Assembly: GCA_039029315.1 (NCBI GenBank)
Contig: JBCCGK010000042.1
Location: 26,233-90,232, forward strand
Length of the DNA: 64,000 nt
Direction: 5' to 3'
From: JBCCCJ01 sp039029315
Lineage (GTDB): Bacteria; Bacteroidota; Bacteroidia; J057
The notes beneath the pieces were generated by a model, which was given only the letters and a program-made list of their open reading frames with translations, made no database searches and was not told the origin of the DNA. Position numbers and translations under genes: made by a program. Positions 53,801 through 62,218 of this stretch are shown one piece after another (the first letter of the stretch is position 1; the number at the start of each line of letters is the position of its first letter).

Positions 53801-55170
53801 GCTTCTTTGAGCAGATCATCCAATTGTTAATTGACAAAAACAAGACTGACGGGACGATCTTTATTGTTGATCCTGATTTTTGGAAGCTTTCATTTAATGA
53901 GTTAAACATTCCTATCCTTTTACTTGAAATACTTTACCTCCAATCAAATATTCAAGATCAAGAACCCTCTTGGAGTTTCATGGATTGGCATTTAGATTTT
54001 GTTGGCCTAAAGGCTCTTCTATCCCATAATATTCATTTTCTTGCTACCTGCATCGAGGAGCTTATTAAAAGATATGGCCTAAAAGCAAGTGAGCAGGTTT
54101 CCCATTTTCGATTTGACTTTATTTGGGAATTAGATCAAGCTGAAGAAATCATTGAATTAAGTCTTCTGGCTTTCAAAGAAGTACCTCATTTCATTTCGAG
54201 TTCGGAACATCCTATTTCTGTTTTGCTAAAATACGATGTCGAAGATTCAAGAAAGCAAGCAATTCTCATTAGATTCATTGACAAGCATCATTCCGTTTCA
54301 GATATGATGTCAGCTCTCTTCAATGGCATATTCTGGGCAATGTCAGAAGAAATGTTGCTTATGTTGTTAGGCAAATATCTTCATATTGAGCCACAAAACA
54401 ATCTTGTGGCCTTTAAGTCTTTTAACATTACTTACACAGGTTCCTACCGCATTGATAGAGCTGAAGAACTTTTTCGATCCCAGATTGAATTTTGGCAAAA
54501 AGTAAAGGATTCATTAATAGGGATTTCTTTCTTGAAACATCGTAGCTATATATCGAAGAAGATAGATGATCTTCAACAGAAAATTGCAAGCCGCAAAGAA
54601 GATGATTTTATTGGATACACCCCAGGATTTTCGAAAACTCCTTACAAACCTTCGTTTATACCAATTATAACCCCCAATTTACTGAGACTATATGACCAAC
54701 TGAAACGACAATGGCCCCTTGCAGACATTGCATTGTGGCATACCCAATGGATCTCGGATTGGATGATTCACCAGCCATTTCGTCATTATCTTATTCTCGA
54801 GATTGATGAGGATGTTGCAGAATCAGCATTTTACTATCTAAATGACATCAAATCATATAATGGGCGAACTTTTTTGAATCCGACCTCCGAGGATTTAACA
54901 TTATATGCGAATGATCATTCTGAATTGTTGCTAATTCGCCCGGTCTCAGAGCAGATTTTAAACATTCGATTGTGGAAATCGGTCAGTGGAATTCGCATTC
55001 CAAGATTAGAAAAGATCCTCATTGACCTTGAAAGAGACGATATCTTTTCAAGTTTTTTAGATTCAGAGTTGCAAAGGATTGTTGATACAAGCTTCCAACA
55101 TCATTTGGAGAACTCTTTGATGCATGATTATGAAGATTTACAATATGAACAAACAATAAAACATGATTGA
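50803..55170 (+). CDS. Large STAND-type P-loop ATPase with nuclease-like N-terminus (putative defence protein)
   Basis: A 1455-residue protein, AT-rich unlike its flanks. Residues 1-165 resemble a PD-(D/E)XK/Mrr-like restriction domain: Asp52 in GNPDAYI, then YYFLQFTT at 62-69, where the usual catalytic Lys position is Thr. Residues ~190-400 form a STAND-like ATPase: LFGREDELE, Walker A GKAGVGKT at 216-223, Walker B VVLVDD at 268-273, and TVRD at 307-310. The remaining ~1050 residues look all-helical, probably repeats acting as a sensor; no named domain recognised. Start is TTG 50803; ATG 50854 would cut into the N-terminal domain. It overlaps the AbiEii-like gene by eight bases. The defence role is inferred from architecture and island context. 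Confidence 0.75.
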   Translation: MAIINQVEKAIKEIDPAMFGKLCTGYFRAQGYMVTDDGDAKGISKTRKGNPDAYIALSAGEYYFLQFTTVQEKRKLYKKLKKDVIDSFKKIDTIHANSSSNSRVSKIFLCYNETISIEYREKLLTIAKEYSSIIYLEFVDIDKLSIDLIRDFPDIVWYYLGIQVDSLQIFSLHGFQTKFDNHKIKIPHSYDLFGREDELEKAYSDLEENDLIVLTGKAGVGKTRLALEIGRKYCSENPDVQFRIIDFKGRDRFFDDLHSHLHRNQSYVVLVDDANRLLQSPTQVNHLEETLELAFSEAREKIKLIYTVRDFKREEIVESIDPRVKKEFVHLSPVNSGHIHDFLKKTFDFLPDISLKITQLSQGNFRLAVMAALRAEETNQLKSIKQVIDLYEAFYIDHSKQLSNFSFKILGLLAFFQIWNFKKESNLIDILKHFDLDTDLVEVKSELSRLSYHEFVQIYSKQYVKIEDEVFATYVIYRAFVKDGLLSLSSLLSYKPDDDDQAKLLKSAIIPLFNQFDFEFNKSIFIEPVRNRWKVVKQSKQSSFRFLELFWFLLPDETLEYVYEEIESLPIDNNQLEAIRFDKIKQEENPYLPTKNRTLKILFDFCRSLNEQFETGLEMMFLYLSRDKNILSELITYFRYYFAYNYEDCFRIDYLRQRKLVRFFLNQIQQSTPTETILHERVFLGLIPKLWELSFEKRSHLGKGMYFQQGKTAISDSFIKLRKSLWDFLFKYYQNNPDETLTVIREYHPTWNSDQEKKIIAEELSQLLTFLFGKLETDDLSEELFFWIDSLIKIATRLEDAFDKSLLKRFQNSLQSKENLKIYHLFKANLAREGFKKIDDILEERRIRIREYFKSADGRDYERFLQALQEISVAKGNNSWVNIDLINGVFVELLDKNRSLGVEKIKRIISSPLIGFISSGQIIDKLFEVGYSSQTIYELLDSQLFSRKTNWRLTFFYQLPESNISNKFLDSIKRTIAETQKLSLFIRLHEFEKYERFSYGFFEQIIQLLIDKNKTDGTIFIVDPDFWKLSFNELNIPILLLEILYLQSNIQDQEPSWSFMDWHLDFVGLKALLSHNIHFLATCIEELIKRYGLKASEQVSHFRFDFIWELDQAEEIIELSLLAFKEVPHFISSSEHPISVLLKYDVEDSRKQAILIRFIDKHHSVSDMMSALFNGIFWAMSEEMLLMLLGKYLHIEPQNNLVAFKSFNITYTGSYRIDRAEELFRSQIEFWQKVKDSLIGISFLKHRSYISKKIDDLQQKIASRKEDDFIGYTPGFSKTPYKPSFIPIITPNLLRLYDQLKRQWPLADIALWHTQWISDWMIHQPFRHYLILEIDEDVAESAFYYLNDIKSYNGRTFLNPTSEDLTLYANDHSELLLIRPVSEQILNIRLWKSVSGIRIPRLEKILIDLERDDIFSSFLDSELQRIVDTSFQHHLENSLMHDYEDLQYEQTIKHD

Positions 55171-56263
55171 CCCTTACTCTTTTAGTCCAGAATGGCTGGA
55201 TGAAACCTCATCTAATCACAACAATGCCGATAAAAATTTAATCGAAAAAACAATAAGAGCTATGGCATTGCTTGAACAACTCAGAATTCAAGGTTTAGAT
55301 TTAATTTTCAAAGGAGGAACCTCTCTTTTTCTTTACCTAGACCCACCCAAAAGGTTTTCGATTGACATTGACATTGTTTTACACCAAAAAACTCCTCCTT
55401 TGGTGCTAAAGGACATTTTTGATAAGATAGTTTCTATTACATTACCAAATGGAGAAAAGTTATTCCATAGGTGGGAAGAAAAAGTTAGAGAACAAAAGGA
55501 TTCCAATATTGATAAAGCTCATTATAAATTTTTTTATCAACCTCAAGCACCAAGAAGGCCCGATGAAGAACCTATACTTTTGGATATTGTGTTTGAGGAA
55601 AATTCAGATCCACCTCAATTAATAGAAAAGGAAATATTAACTCCTTTTCTATTAACGAAGAAACCTCAAATATTTGTGATTGTACCTTCCTTAGATTCTT
55701 TATTAGGAGATAAAATAACCGCTTTTGCTCCTAATACAGTCGGAAAACCTTATGGCAACAAATTAGAACTCGAGATTATTAAACAATTGTTTGATGTAGG
55801 CATTCTTTTTGACTACATGCAAGATTTGAGTGTTGTAAGAGGTAGTTTTTTGAAAGCTGTAGGAAATCAAATGAGTTATCGGCCTGATCTTCATCTTTCT
55901 TTGGAAACGGTTTATGATGACATTTTTAAGAGTTGTCTCCTTCTCTCATCTAAAGGACATTTAGGGGAGGGAATTTATGATGAGTTAAAAAAGGGAGTGG
56001 AAAGGTTAAAGAACCATATTTGGTATGAGAAGTTTCATTTAGAAAAAGCAATTACCCATGCTTCCAAGGTCGCTTATCTTTCTGAATTGCTTCAATCTAA
56101 AGAAGAAACTTTGGAAATCTATTCAAACCCTCAAGAAATTATTTCTCTGAAAATAGAATCTCCAGAATTCAACAGACTTAATAAGATGCTTAAAAAGGGT
56201 AATCCAGAAGCGTTTTTCTACTGGTATCAAACAATTCAATTGAGGGAAGCGAGATTGAATTGA
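55163..56263 (+). CDS. AbiEii/MenT-type nucleotidyltransferase (putative toxin)
   Basis: A 366-residue nucleotidyltransferase of the AbiEii/AbiGii toxin superfamily (DUF1814). The core motif is FKGGTSLFLYL with Gly51-Gly52-Thr53-Ser54, followed by FSIDIDIVL carrying the two metal Asp68 and Asp70; a third Asp is 141 in LLDIVFEE, and GDKITAF (Asp183, Lys184) is the downstream signature. Known relatives (AbiEii, MenT) inactivate tRNA or other targets by adding nucleotides. No AbiEi-like antitoxin gene precedes it; its partner is instead the large ATPase, with which it overlaps by eight bases. The TGA is one base from the stop of the convergent sulfatase. Confidence 0.85.
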   Translation: MIDPYSFSPEWLDETSSNHNNADKNLIEKTIRAMALLEQLRIQGLDLIFKGGTSLFLYLDPPKRFSIDIDIVLHQKTPPLVLKDIFDKIVSITLPNGEKLFHRWEEKVREQKDSNIDKAHYKFFYQPQAPRRPDEEPILLDIVFEENSDPPQLIEKEILTPFLLTKKPQIFVIVPSLDSLLGDKITAFAPNTVGKPYGNKLELEIIKQLFDVGILFDYMQDLSVVRGSFLKAVGNQMSYRPDLHLSLETVYDDIFKSCLLLSSKGHLGEGIYDELKKGVERLKNHIWYEKFHLEKAITHASKVAYLSELLQSKEETLEIYSNPQEIISLKIESPEFNRLNKMLKKGNPEAFFYWYQTIQLREARLN

Positions 56264-56264
56264 T

Positions 56265-57686
56265 TCAATTTTGTCCAAACTCCCCTTCCCGATAGACCCG
56301 CATCTCGGACGGATTGGTGTATTTGGGGTCTCGGTTCTCCATTAAGGCCTGATGGATTTCGTAGGTCACCTCGTTCCAGACCTCGACTTCGAGCCAGCGG
56401 GGAGCCTGCATTTCATTTTCCCACTTTTCCAGATTGGATTTTAGTTGGGTAAACTGATTGGGCAAGCTGCTTTGCACATCTACGGTCTCACTCAAATCGG
56501 CTTCTACATTGTACAAGCGATAGCCATAGTCATCCAGTCGAATCAATTTGTATTCTCCTGAGCGTGCGGCCGCCATTTTGTCCTTACGCCAATAGAGGTC
56601 AAAATGTGGTTCGATCTTGCGTTCTCCTTTCAAGACTGGCAAAAGATCTGTTCCATCCAGACCCCAACTGATTCCCGCTTCGATGCCCGCAGCCCGTATC
56701 GCTGTGGCCATGATATCGAGGGAAGAGGTGAGACCATCATAGCTGACGCCTCCTTCAAACTGATCTTTCCAGGTCACCGTAAATGGTACTCGATGTCCTC
56801 CTTCATATTTGTTGCCTTTCCAACCTTTGAGGGGAAGGTTCGAGGCCTGATTGTTGGAGGCGCCACCATTATCACTGAGAAAAAAGATGAGTGTCTTGTC
56901 ATAAATTCCCTCCTGTTTCAATTTGTCCATCACCTTGCCAATATTTTCATCCATGGACCAGGTCATGGCTGCGAGCTTCTGGCGGGGATGATCCTTGTAT
57001 TTCTCCAGATGCTCTTCTTTGGCATGCATGGGGGTATGCACAGCATTGAAGGAGAGGAAGAGGAAAAATGGCGTCTCTTTATTTCGATCTATGAAATCGA
57101 CAGACTTGTCTCCCAGAACATCCGTGAGATATCCATCGAAAGTGCGATGGATTTGATTCTCCAGGATCGCTCTTGGATGTCCTGGCTGGTCCTCCTTTTC
57201 AGATGGAAAGTACGATCTTGCACCTGCCAGAAATCCATAGAATTCATCAAATCCTCTTTGATTTGGATGATAGGCCTCTCCCAGTCCTAGATGCCATTTC
57301 CCCACCACCATCGTTTGATAGCCTTTGGTTTTCAGGGCAGAAGCAATGGTTTTTTCTTGAAGATCCAGGCCATTGTCTAGCGGAATGTCATTGCATTCAT
57401 GGCCGAATCTGTGCTGATATTTTCCGGTAATCAAACCTGCTCTCGAAGGTGCACAGACCGAGGCGCTGACATGGGCATCCGTGAAGATCACGCCATCCTC
57501 AGCCAGTTCGTCGATTCTTGGCGTCTCAAGATCTTCACTCCCCATAAACCCAAAATCTGCATACCCGGCATCATCCGCCAGAATAAGGATAATATTGGGA
57601 TGGTCCACTGTTGGTCGCGATGAAGGCGGGGGAATGCAGGAAGCGAGCAGATCGAATAACAGGAATAAATAGGCAAGGCATCTCAT
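56265..57686 (-). CDS. Sulfatase lipoprotein
   Basis: A 473-residue formylglycine-dependent sulfatase. The modified Cys78 is in VCAPSRAGLITGKY (CxPSR signature), metal Asp residues are in LILADDAGYADFG, and LSDNGGA and GKWHLG complete the active site. A lipoprotein signal ends in LLASC, so the enzyme is exported and anchored. Start at ATG 57686. It removes sulfate esters, probably from a sulfated polysaccharide, but substrate is unassigned; an anaerobic- or FGE-type maturase must act on it and is not in the window. The last ~118 bases form the right copy of the cassette-flanking repeat. Confidence 0.9.
   Translation of the reverse strand: MRCLAYLFLLFDLLASCIPPPSSRPTVDHPNIILILADDAGYADFGFMGSEDLETPRIDELAEDGVIFTDAHVSASVCAPSRAGLITGKYQHRFGHECNDIPLDNGLDLQEKTIASALKTKGYQTMVVGKWHLGLGEAYHPNQRGFDEFYGFLAGARSYFPSEKEDQPGHPRAILENQIHRTFDGYLTDVLGDKSVDFIDRNKETPFFLFLSFNAVHTPMHAKEEHLEKYKDHPRQKLAAMTWSMDENIGKVMDKLKQEGIYDKTLIFFLSDNGGASNNQASNLPLKGWKGNKYEGGHRVPFTVTWKDQFEGGVSYDGLTSSLDIMATAIRAAGIEAGISWGLDGTDLLPVLKGERKIEPHFDLYWRKDKMAAARSGEYKLIRLDDYGYRLYNVEADLSETVDVQSSLPNQFTQLKSNLEKWENEMQAPRWLEVEVWNEVTYEIHQALMENRDPKYTNPSEMRVYREGEFGQN
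56275..56393. repeat. Direct repeat, right copy (inside sulfatase 3' end)
   Basis: Right copy of the repeat whose left copy is 50605-50729, offset 5670 bases, three mismatches in 118 aligned bases. It provides the functional C-terminal codons of the sulfatase and marks the right edge of the inserted two-gene cassette. Confidence 0.85.
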
Positions 57687-57809
57687 ACAGCAAAAAAAGT
57701 TAGGTATTCCCAAAGATAAGAATCAGAGGAAAAAGGTGCCAATGTCCAGATTTGCGAAAAACCCCAGAGGTCCTGGGTGGATGGTTATTTTGATCAGAAG
57801 ATCCATCCT

Positions 57810-60290
57810 TTACTCAGGCAAGGCCAGGGGCCCCACCTCTCCCTCACAGATAAAACCTGCCCAATTGATCGGGGCAGGATACATCTTCCGAATACGCAGT
57901 TTGGCCAGATGCAAGGATTCTGCCTTCCCTTTTCCTGCCAGAAGATATTCGTAGAAGGTCACCATCAGCTCCTGGGTAGGCATGTCAGGTACTTGCCATA
58001 AGCTCAAGAGTTGACTTCTGGCTCCTGCCAGCTTAACGGCTCGCGATAAGCCCAACACACCTTCTCCTGCTACAATGTCGCCCAGTGCAGTCTCACAGGC
58101 TGACAAAACGACCAATTCTGTTCCTGCCAGCTGAAGTTTCATCACATCTTTGGTGTTGAGGACGCCGTCCATGGCTTCCTCAGGCAGATTGCCATTGTGC
58201 AGCCAGGTATTGACCCCAGCTAGCACCAATCCTGATTTCAGGGTCTTTTTTTCTATAGAAGGGGTTGAGCCGTCCAATTCAGAAGAGGCTTGCAGGAGAT
58301 GGAAGCCATGTGTTGCCAGGTGGAGAATGCGTGGAGATCGGCACTGGTGCAGAATGCTTTCGACAGCCGCTTCTCGCAAATAGGGAGAGACGCCAAGGAG
58401 TTTTGCTATTATTTTTCCTTCTTTATTGGTCCCCGGCAAAGCCGAAAATCTTACGGCATGAGCTCTCAACCTATCCTTTTCTGCGGAATCTTCTGACGAG
58501 TTTTCCTGCCTGTTTTTGCCTGTAGAAATATGGAGATCATAATCAGGATCTGCCATGACGATAGGGGGTTCAAGCTTTATCCGCCGGTTTTGGGGGCGTA
58601 AAAGATCCCGCGCTGTAGACAAATAGCTAATCAGGTAGCGGTCAATCATCAATCCTTCCTCCTTATATGGCAGGACACCAATGGGTAAGCGGGATAGGTG
58701 TCCATCCGGCGCTATCAACAAATGCTTGACTCCCTCTATGGAAGCTTGAATTGGTTGGACAATCAGTTCATATAGACGCTTTCCTGCTCCCAGCTTCTCT
58801 TGAGATTTTTCTGGCTCAAACATAAGGGAGCGGCTTTCTTTAGGCGAATCATTGTCTGATATTCCTGTTATGTTGGACCGAAAGGAATGGATGGCTTGAT
58901 CAATTGGCTCTGCTGGTCCCAGATCTGAACAACTTAGCTTCCCGGCCCTATCACATGTCATGACGAGATAATGAATGCTACTGGAATCAGATCCTTTTGA
59001 TGAAGAAGTTTGCGTAAAATCAATCCAGGTGAATTGTAACAACTCAATCAGGACGGTATCATCAGCTATGAATGGGCACAATGTTTCTAAAGAAAAATTT
59101 TGAAACAGTTGCTCAGGTCGCATCAATTCTGACTGTGACAGCAAGCTCTTTTCAAGCTTCTGTGCTGTAATTTCCCATTGCATTGTTTGCTTTTGGTGCT
59201 CCTCCAGGCTTTGTTGAGCAGCAGGACCCCCCAGAGCCTTTTCAGCAATACCAGCACGCAATTGTTTGAGCCGCTCTACGTCCGCTTTGATCTTTGGATC
59301 AAGGGATAGCGCAAACTGTTCTTCCTGTAAAAGAAGGCTGTCCAGACTTAAGGATTTCCGCTTGCCAACCAACTCAAACAGCTTCCGCATCATAGAGGCA
59401 TCCCCTGGAAACTGTTGGAGTGTGAGAGAAACAAATCGAGATACGGACATCTTCATCTGATCGAGGAGACGATGTCTGACATCAGCAGAGTTCTGTGAAA
59501 ATAGATAGCGAATCTGATGATCATAGATGGTTTCGGCTTCTTCAAAACAGGCAACTGCTTGCTGTATTTGCCGCTTGAATACATGAATGGTAGCCAGATT
59601 TTGTAATACGTCCCCGATCGGCCCATACATCTCTCCACTGATCTGGCGCATTCCCTCCGCAGCTTTCCTAAAATATATAGCCGAGGAATCATATTCTTCT
59701 GTATAAAACAGACACATCCCCAAGCCAAACCAGCAGTCTGTCAATCGGCCTGTATAGCTAGCTTTGCCAGAAGTCTCATAGATTTCAATGACAGTCTTAT
59801 ACCCTTCTTTGGCCATTTGGAACATACCAGCACGTCGATACAAATCCGAAACAGCAAACAGGGCAGCGGCATATTCTGGATGTTTGGGGCCATGAACCTC
59901 CAATTGTATCCTGACAATCCCGCGCAAGGCCACATCTTCCTGATTTTGGTCGCCCAGGCTTTTGTAGATACCAGCCACTCCATAAATTCCTCTCACATAT
60001 AGAGGATGGGTATCGCCATGTTGTTCGTGAACGATTCCGAGGGCTTGTTGGTAGAAAGAGAATGCTTCATCTGTTAAGCCAATCTGATGATACCCATCTG
60101 CAACCAGATAGATCGCTTGGGAATAGAGATCATGGTTTCGTGGCAACCGTTGGTGGGCCAGCTCAAACGCTTTCATCGCACTATCCAGGCCTGCATCCAA
60201 AAAGCCTTGGCCAAACTCTTGCCGAGCTCCAAGCATAAGCGATTGAATCTGTTTTACGGCTTTTTTTCTTTTTCTCCTAAAGAGGAACAT
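57810..60290 (-). CDS. Cytosolic TPR-CHAT caspase-like protein
   Basis: An 826-residue protein with TPR repeats over residues ~20-270, a helical linker, and a C-terminal CHAT domain. The His-Cys dyad is His661 in ATHGF and Cys732 in SACETA. There is no signal peptide, and the N-terminus is very basic (FRRKRKKAVKQ), so it acts in the cytosol, unlike the exported CHAT protein at 16948-20316. CHAT proteins cleave partners in bacterial immunity and stress programmes in some systems; no substrate gene is adjacent, the neighbours being a sulfatase and a divergent amidohydrolase. Confidence 0.88.
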   Translation of the reverse strand: MFLFRRKRKKAVKQIQSLMLGARQEFGQGFLDAGLDSAMKAFELAHQRLPRNHDLYSQAIYLVADGYHQIGLTDEAFSFYQQALGIVHEQHGDTHPLYVRGIYGVAGIYKSLGDQNQEDVALRGIVRIQLEVHGPKHPEYAAALFAVSDLYRRAGMFQMAKEGYKTVIEIYETSGKASYTGRLTDCWFGLGMCLFYTEEYDSSAIYFRKAAEGMRQISGEMYGPIGDVLQNLATIHVFKRQIQQAVACFEEAETIYDHQIRYLFSQNSADVRHRLLDQMKMSVSRFVSLTLQQFPGDASMMRKLFELVGKRKSLSLDSLLLQEEQFALSLDPKIKADVERLKQLRAGIAEKALGGPAAQQSLEEHQKQTMQWEITAQKLEKSLLSQSELMRPEQLFQNFSLETLCPFIADDTVLIELLQFTWIDFTQTSSSKGSDSSSIHYLVMTCDRAGKLSCSDLGPAEPIDQAIHSFRSNITGISDNDSPKESRSLMFEPEKSQEKLGAGKRLYELIVQPIQASIEGVKHLLIAPDGHLSRLPIGVLPYKEEGLMIDRYLISYLSTARDLLRPQNRRIKLEPPIVMADPDYDLHISTGKNRQENSSEDSAEKDRLRAHAVRFSALPGTNKEGKIIAKLLGVSPYLREAAVESILHQCRSPRILHLATHGFHLLQASSELDGSTPSIEKKTLKSGLVLAGVNTWLHNGNLPEEAMDGVLNTKDVMKLQLAGTELVVLSACETALGDIVAGEGVLGLSRAVKLAGARSQLLSLWQVPDMPTQELMVTFYEYLLAGKGKAESLHLAKLRIRKMYPAPINWAGFICEGEVGPLALPE

Positions 60291-60456
60291 AAGATGAGCG
60301 TGTTAGATAAATTGGCTGGAAAATACGAATTAAGGAGAGAAGCAACTCGATTTTGGAATGTATCAACTCTCCCTTTCAAGTGGAATCTTCTATCCCTGAA
60401 TTATTACCAAAGTTCAGATTTTTTCTGTACTATTCCTTTCCATCAATCCCTAAGCA

Positions 60457-62136
60457 ATGAAAATTCCCTGGATTCTCCTTCTGACCAGTTTATTTTGGGC
60501 CTGCCAGCCCCCCCCTCCAACCATCTATGAACTCCTGATCACCAATGCCATGATCTATGATGGCAGTGGAAGTGCTCCTGTCGAAGGCATGCTCGCCATC
60601 AATGCAGATACCATTGCAGCCATTGGGCAGCTCGACAATGTAGTGGGGACACAGACCCTCGACGCAAAAGGAATGGCTGTGAGTCCAGGCTTCATCAACA
60701 TGCTCAGTTGGGCTACAGAAAGCCTGATTGAAGACGGGCGGGGGATGAGTGATATCAAGCAAGGCATCACGCTGGAAGTAATGGGAGAGGGACAATCAAT
60801 GGGACCTTTGAGCGAGATCATGCGCCAAGGCAGGCAGGACTATCAAGGAGATATCCAGTTTGAGATTGGTTGGACTACCCTAGGAGAATATCTGGAGTTT
60901 TTGGAGAAAAAAGGGGTTTCTCCAAATGTGGCTTCATTTGTTGGCGCGACGACCTTGCGCATTCATCAGATCGGCCTGGATGATCGAGATCCCAGTCCTG
61001 AAGAACTTGAGAGAATGAAGTCCCTAGCCAGAGAGGCGATGGAAGAAGGAGCAATGGGGATTGGTTCCTCCCTGATATACGCTCCGGCTTTTTATGCAAA
61101 AACAGAAGAACTCATCGAACTGTGCAAAGTAGCCAGTGAATATGGAGGCATGTACATTACGCATATGCGCAGCGAGGGAAATCGATTCCTGGAGGGGATA
61201 GATGAGGTGATTCGGATTTCAAAAGCCGCCAATATTGCCTCTGAGATTTATCACTTGAAAGCCAGTGGAGAAAACAATTGGCACAAAATGGACCTCGCTA
61301 TCCAAAAAATTGACAGTGCCAGAAATGCCGGAATTCGACTCACAACTGACATGTACACCTACCTTGCTGGAGCTACTGGCCTGGATGCTTCAATGCCCCC
61401 GTGGGTTCAGGCCGGAGGCTATGCCGCCTGGGCAAAACGCTTAAGAGACCCTGCCATTCGCAGAAGAGTCAGGAAGGCCATCATGGAAGATGCCGATGAG
61501 TGGGAAAATCTCTACTATGCTGCCGGATCTTCAGATAATCTCCTATTCGTTGGTTTCAAAAATCCGGCATTGAGACAATATACTGGCAAAACCTTGACTG
61601 AGGTGGCCAAGATGCGGGGAACAGATGCAGTAGATACCATGATTGATCTGGTGATTGAGGATGGCAGTCGGGTGGGAACCGTGTATTTCCTCATGTCTGA
61701 AGACAACATCAAAAAACAGCTAGCACTTCCCTATATGAGTTTTGGATCAGATGCCAGTGCACCGGCGGCAGTAGGAGTTTTTCTGAATTCCAGTACACAT
61801 CCGCGAGCCTATGGAAATGTTGCTAGATTGTTGGGGAAATATGTGAGGGAAGAACAGATTTTGCCACTGGAAGAAGCGATATACAAGCTGAGCGGTCTTC
61901 CCGCCCAAAATCTCAAACTCACAAAACGGGGATTGTTGAAGGAAGGATATTATGCTGATGTCGTAGTCTTTGATCCACAGACCATTCAGGATCATGCCAC
62001 CTTTCAAGAGCCACATCAGTATGCCACAGGTGTTCAGCATGTCTTTGTGAATGGGATTCAGGTCCTTAAAAATGGCGAACATACGGCTGCGACACCTGGA
62101 CGCGTGGTCCGAGGACCTGGTTGGAGACACCCTTAA
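60457..62136 (+). CDS. D-aminoacylase-like amidohydrolase lipoprotein
   Basis: A 559-residue amidohydrolase-superfamily protein related to N-acyl-D-amino-acid deacylases. It has a lipoprotein signal ending FWACQ (Cys16), so it is exported. The usual first metal motif (GFIDxHxH) is replaced by SPGFINMLSWATES at residues 76-89, so two histidine ligands are missing; later elements remain: TLEVMGEGQSMGPL, YITHMRSEG, IYHLKASGENNWHK and SFGSDASAP. A subfamily with this same replacement is known among annotated amidohydrolases. Peptidase-like deacylation is possible but unproven. Confidence 0.82.
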   Translation: MKIPWILLLTSLFWACQPPPPTIYELLITNAMIYDGSGSAPVEGMLAINADTIAAIGQLDNVVGTQTLDAKGMAVSPGFINMLSWATESLIEDGRGMSDIKQGITLEVMGEGQSMGPLSEIMRQGRQDYQGDIQFEIGWTTLGEYLEFLEKKGVSPNVASFVGATTLRIHQIGLDDRDPSPEELERMKSLAREAMEEGAMGIGSSLIYAPAFYAKTEELIELCKVASEYGGMYITHMRSEGNRFLEGIDEVIRISKAANIASEIYHLKASGENNWHKMDLAIQKIDSARNAGIRLTTDMYTYLAGATGLDASMPPWVQAGGYAAWAKRLRDPAIRRRVRKAIMEDADEWENLYYAAGSSDNLLFVGFKNPALRQYTGKTLTEVAKMRGTDAVDTMIDLVIEDGSRVGTVYFLMSEDNIKKQLALPYMSFGSDASAPAAVGVFLNSSTHPRAYGNVARLLGKYVREEQILPLEEAIYKLSGLPAQNLKLTKRGLLKEGYYADVVVFDPQTIQDHATFQEPHQYATGVQHVFVNGIQVLKNGEHTAATPGRVVRGPGWRHP

Positions 62137-62218
62137 CGATATTTCTTCGAGACTCTCAACTCTCTTTACTATATTGCCCGATTGACTGTCAATTGGTCGT
62201 GAACTAACTTATTTTCGT

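Noticed and set aside
50803..56263. Classical AbiE (AbiEi-AbiEii) toxin-antitoxin pair
   Set aside because: No small winged-helix AbiEi-like gene is present; the upstream partner is a 1455-residue ATPase.
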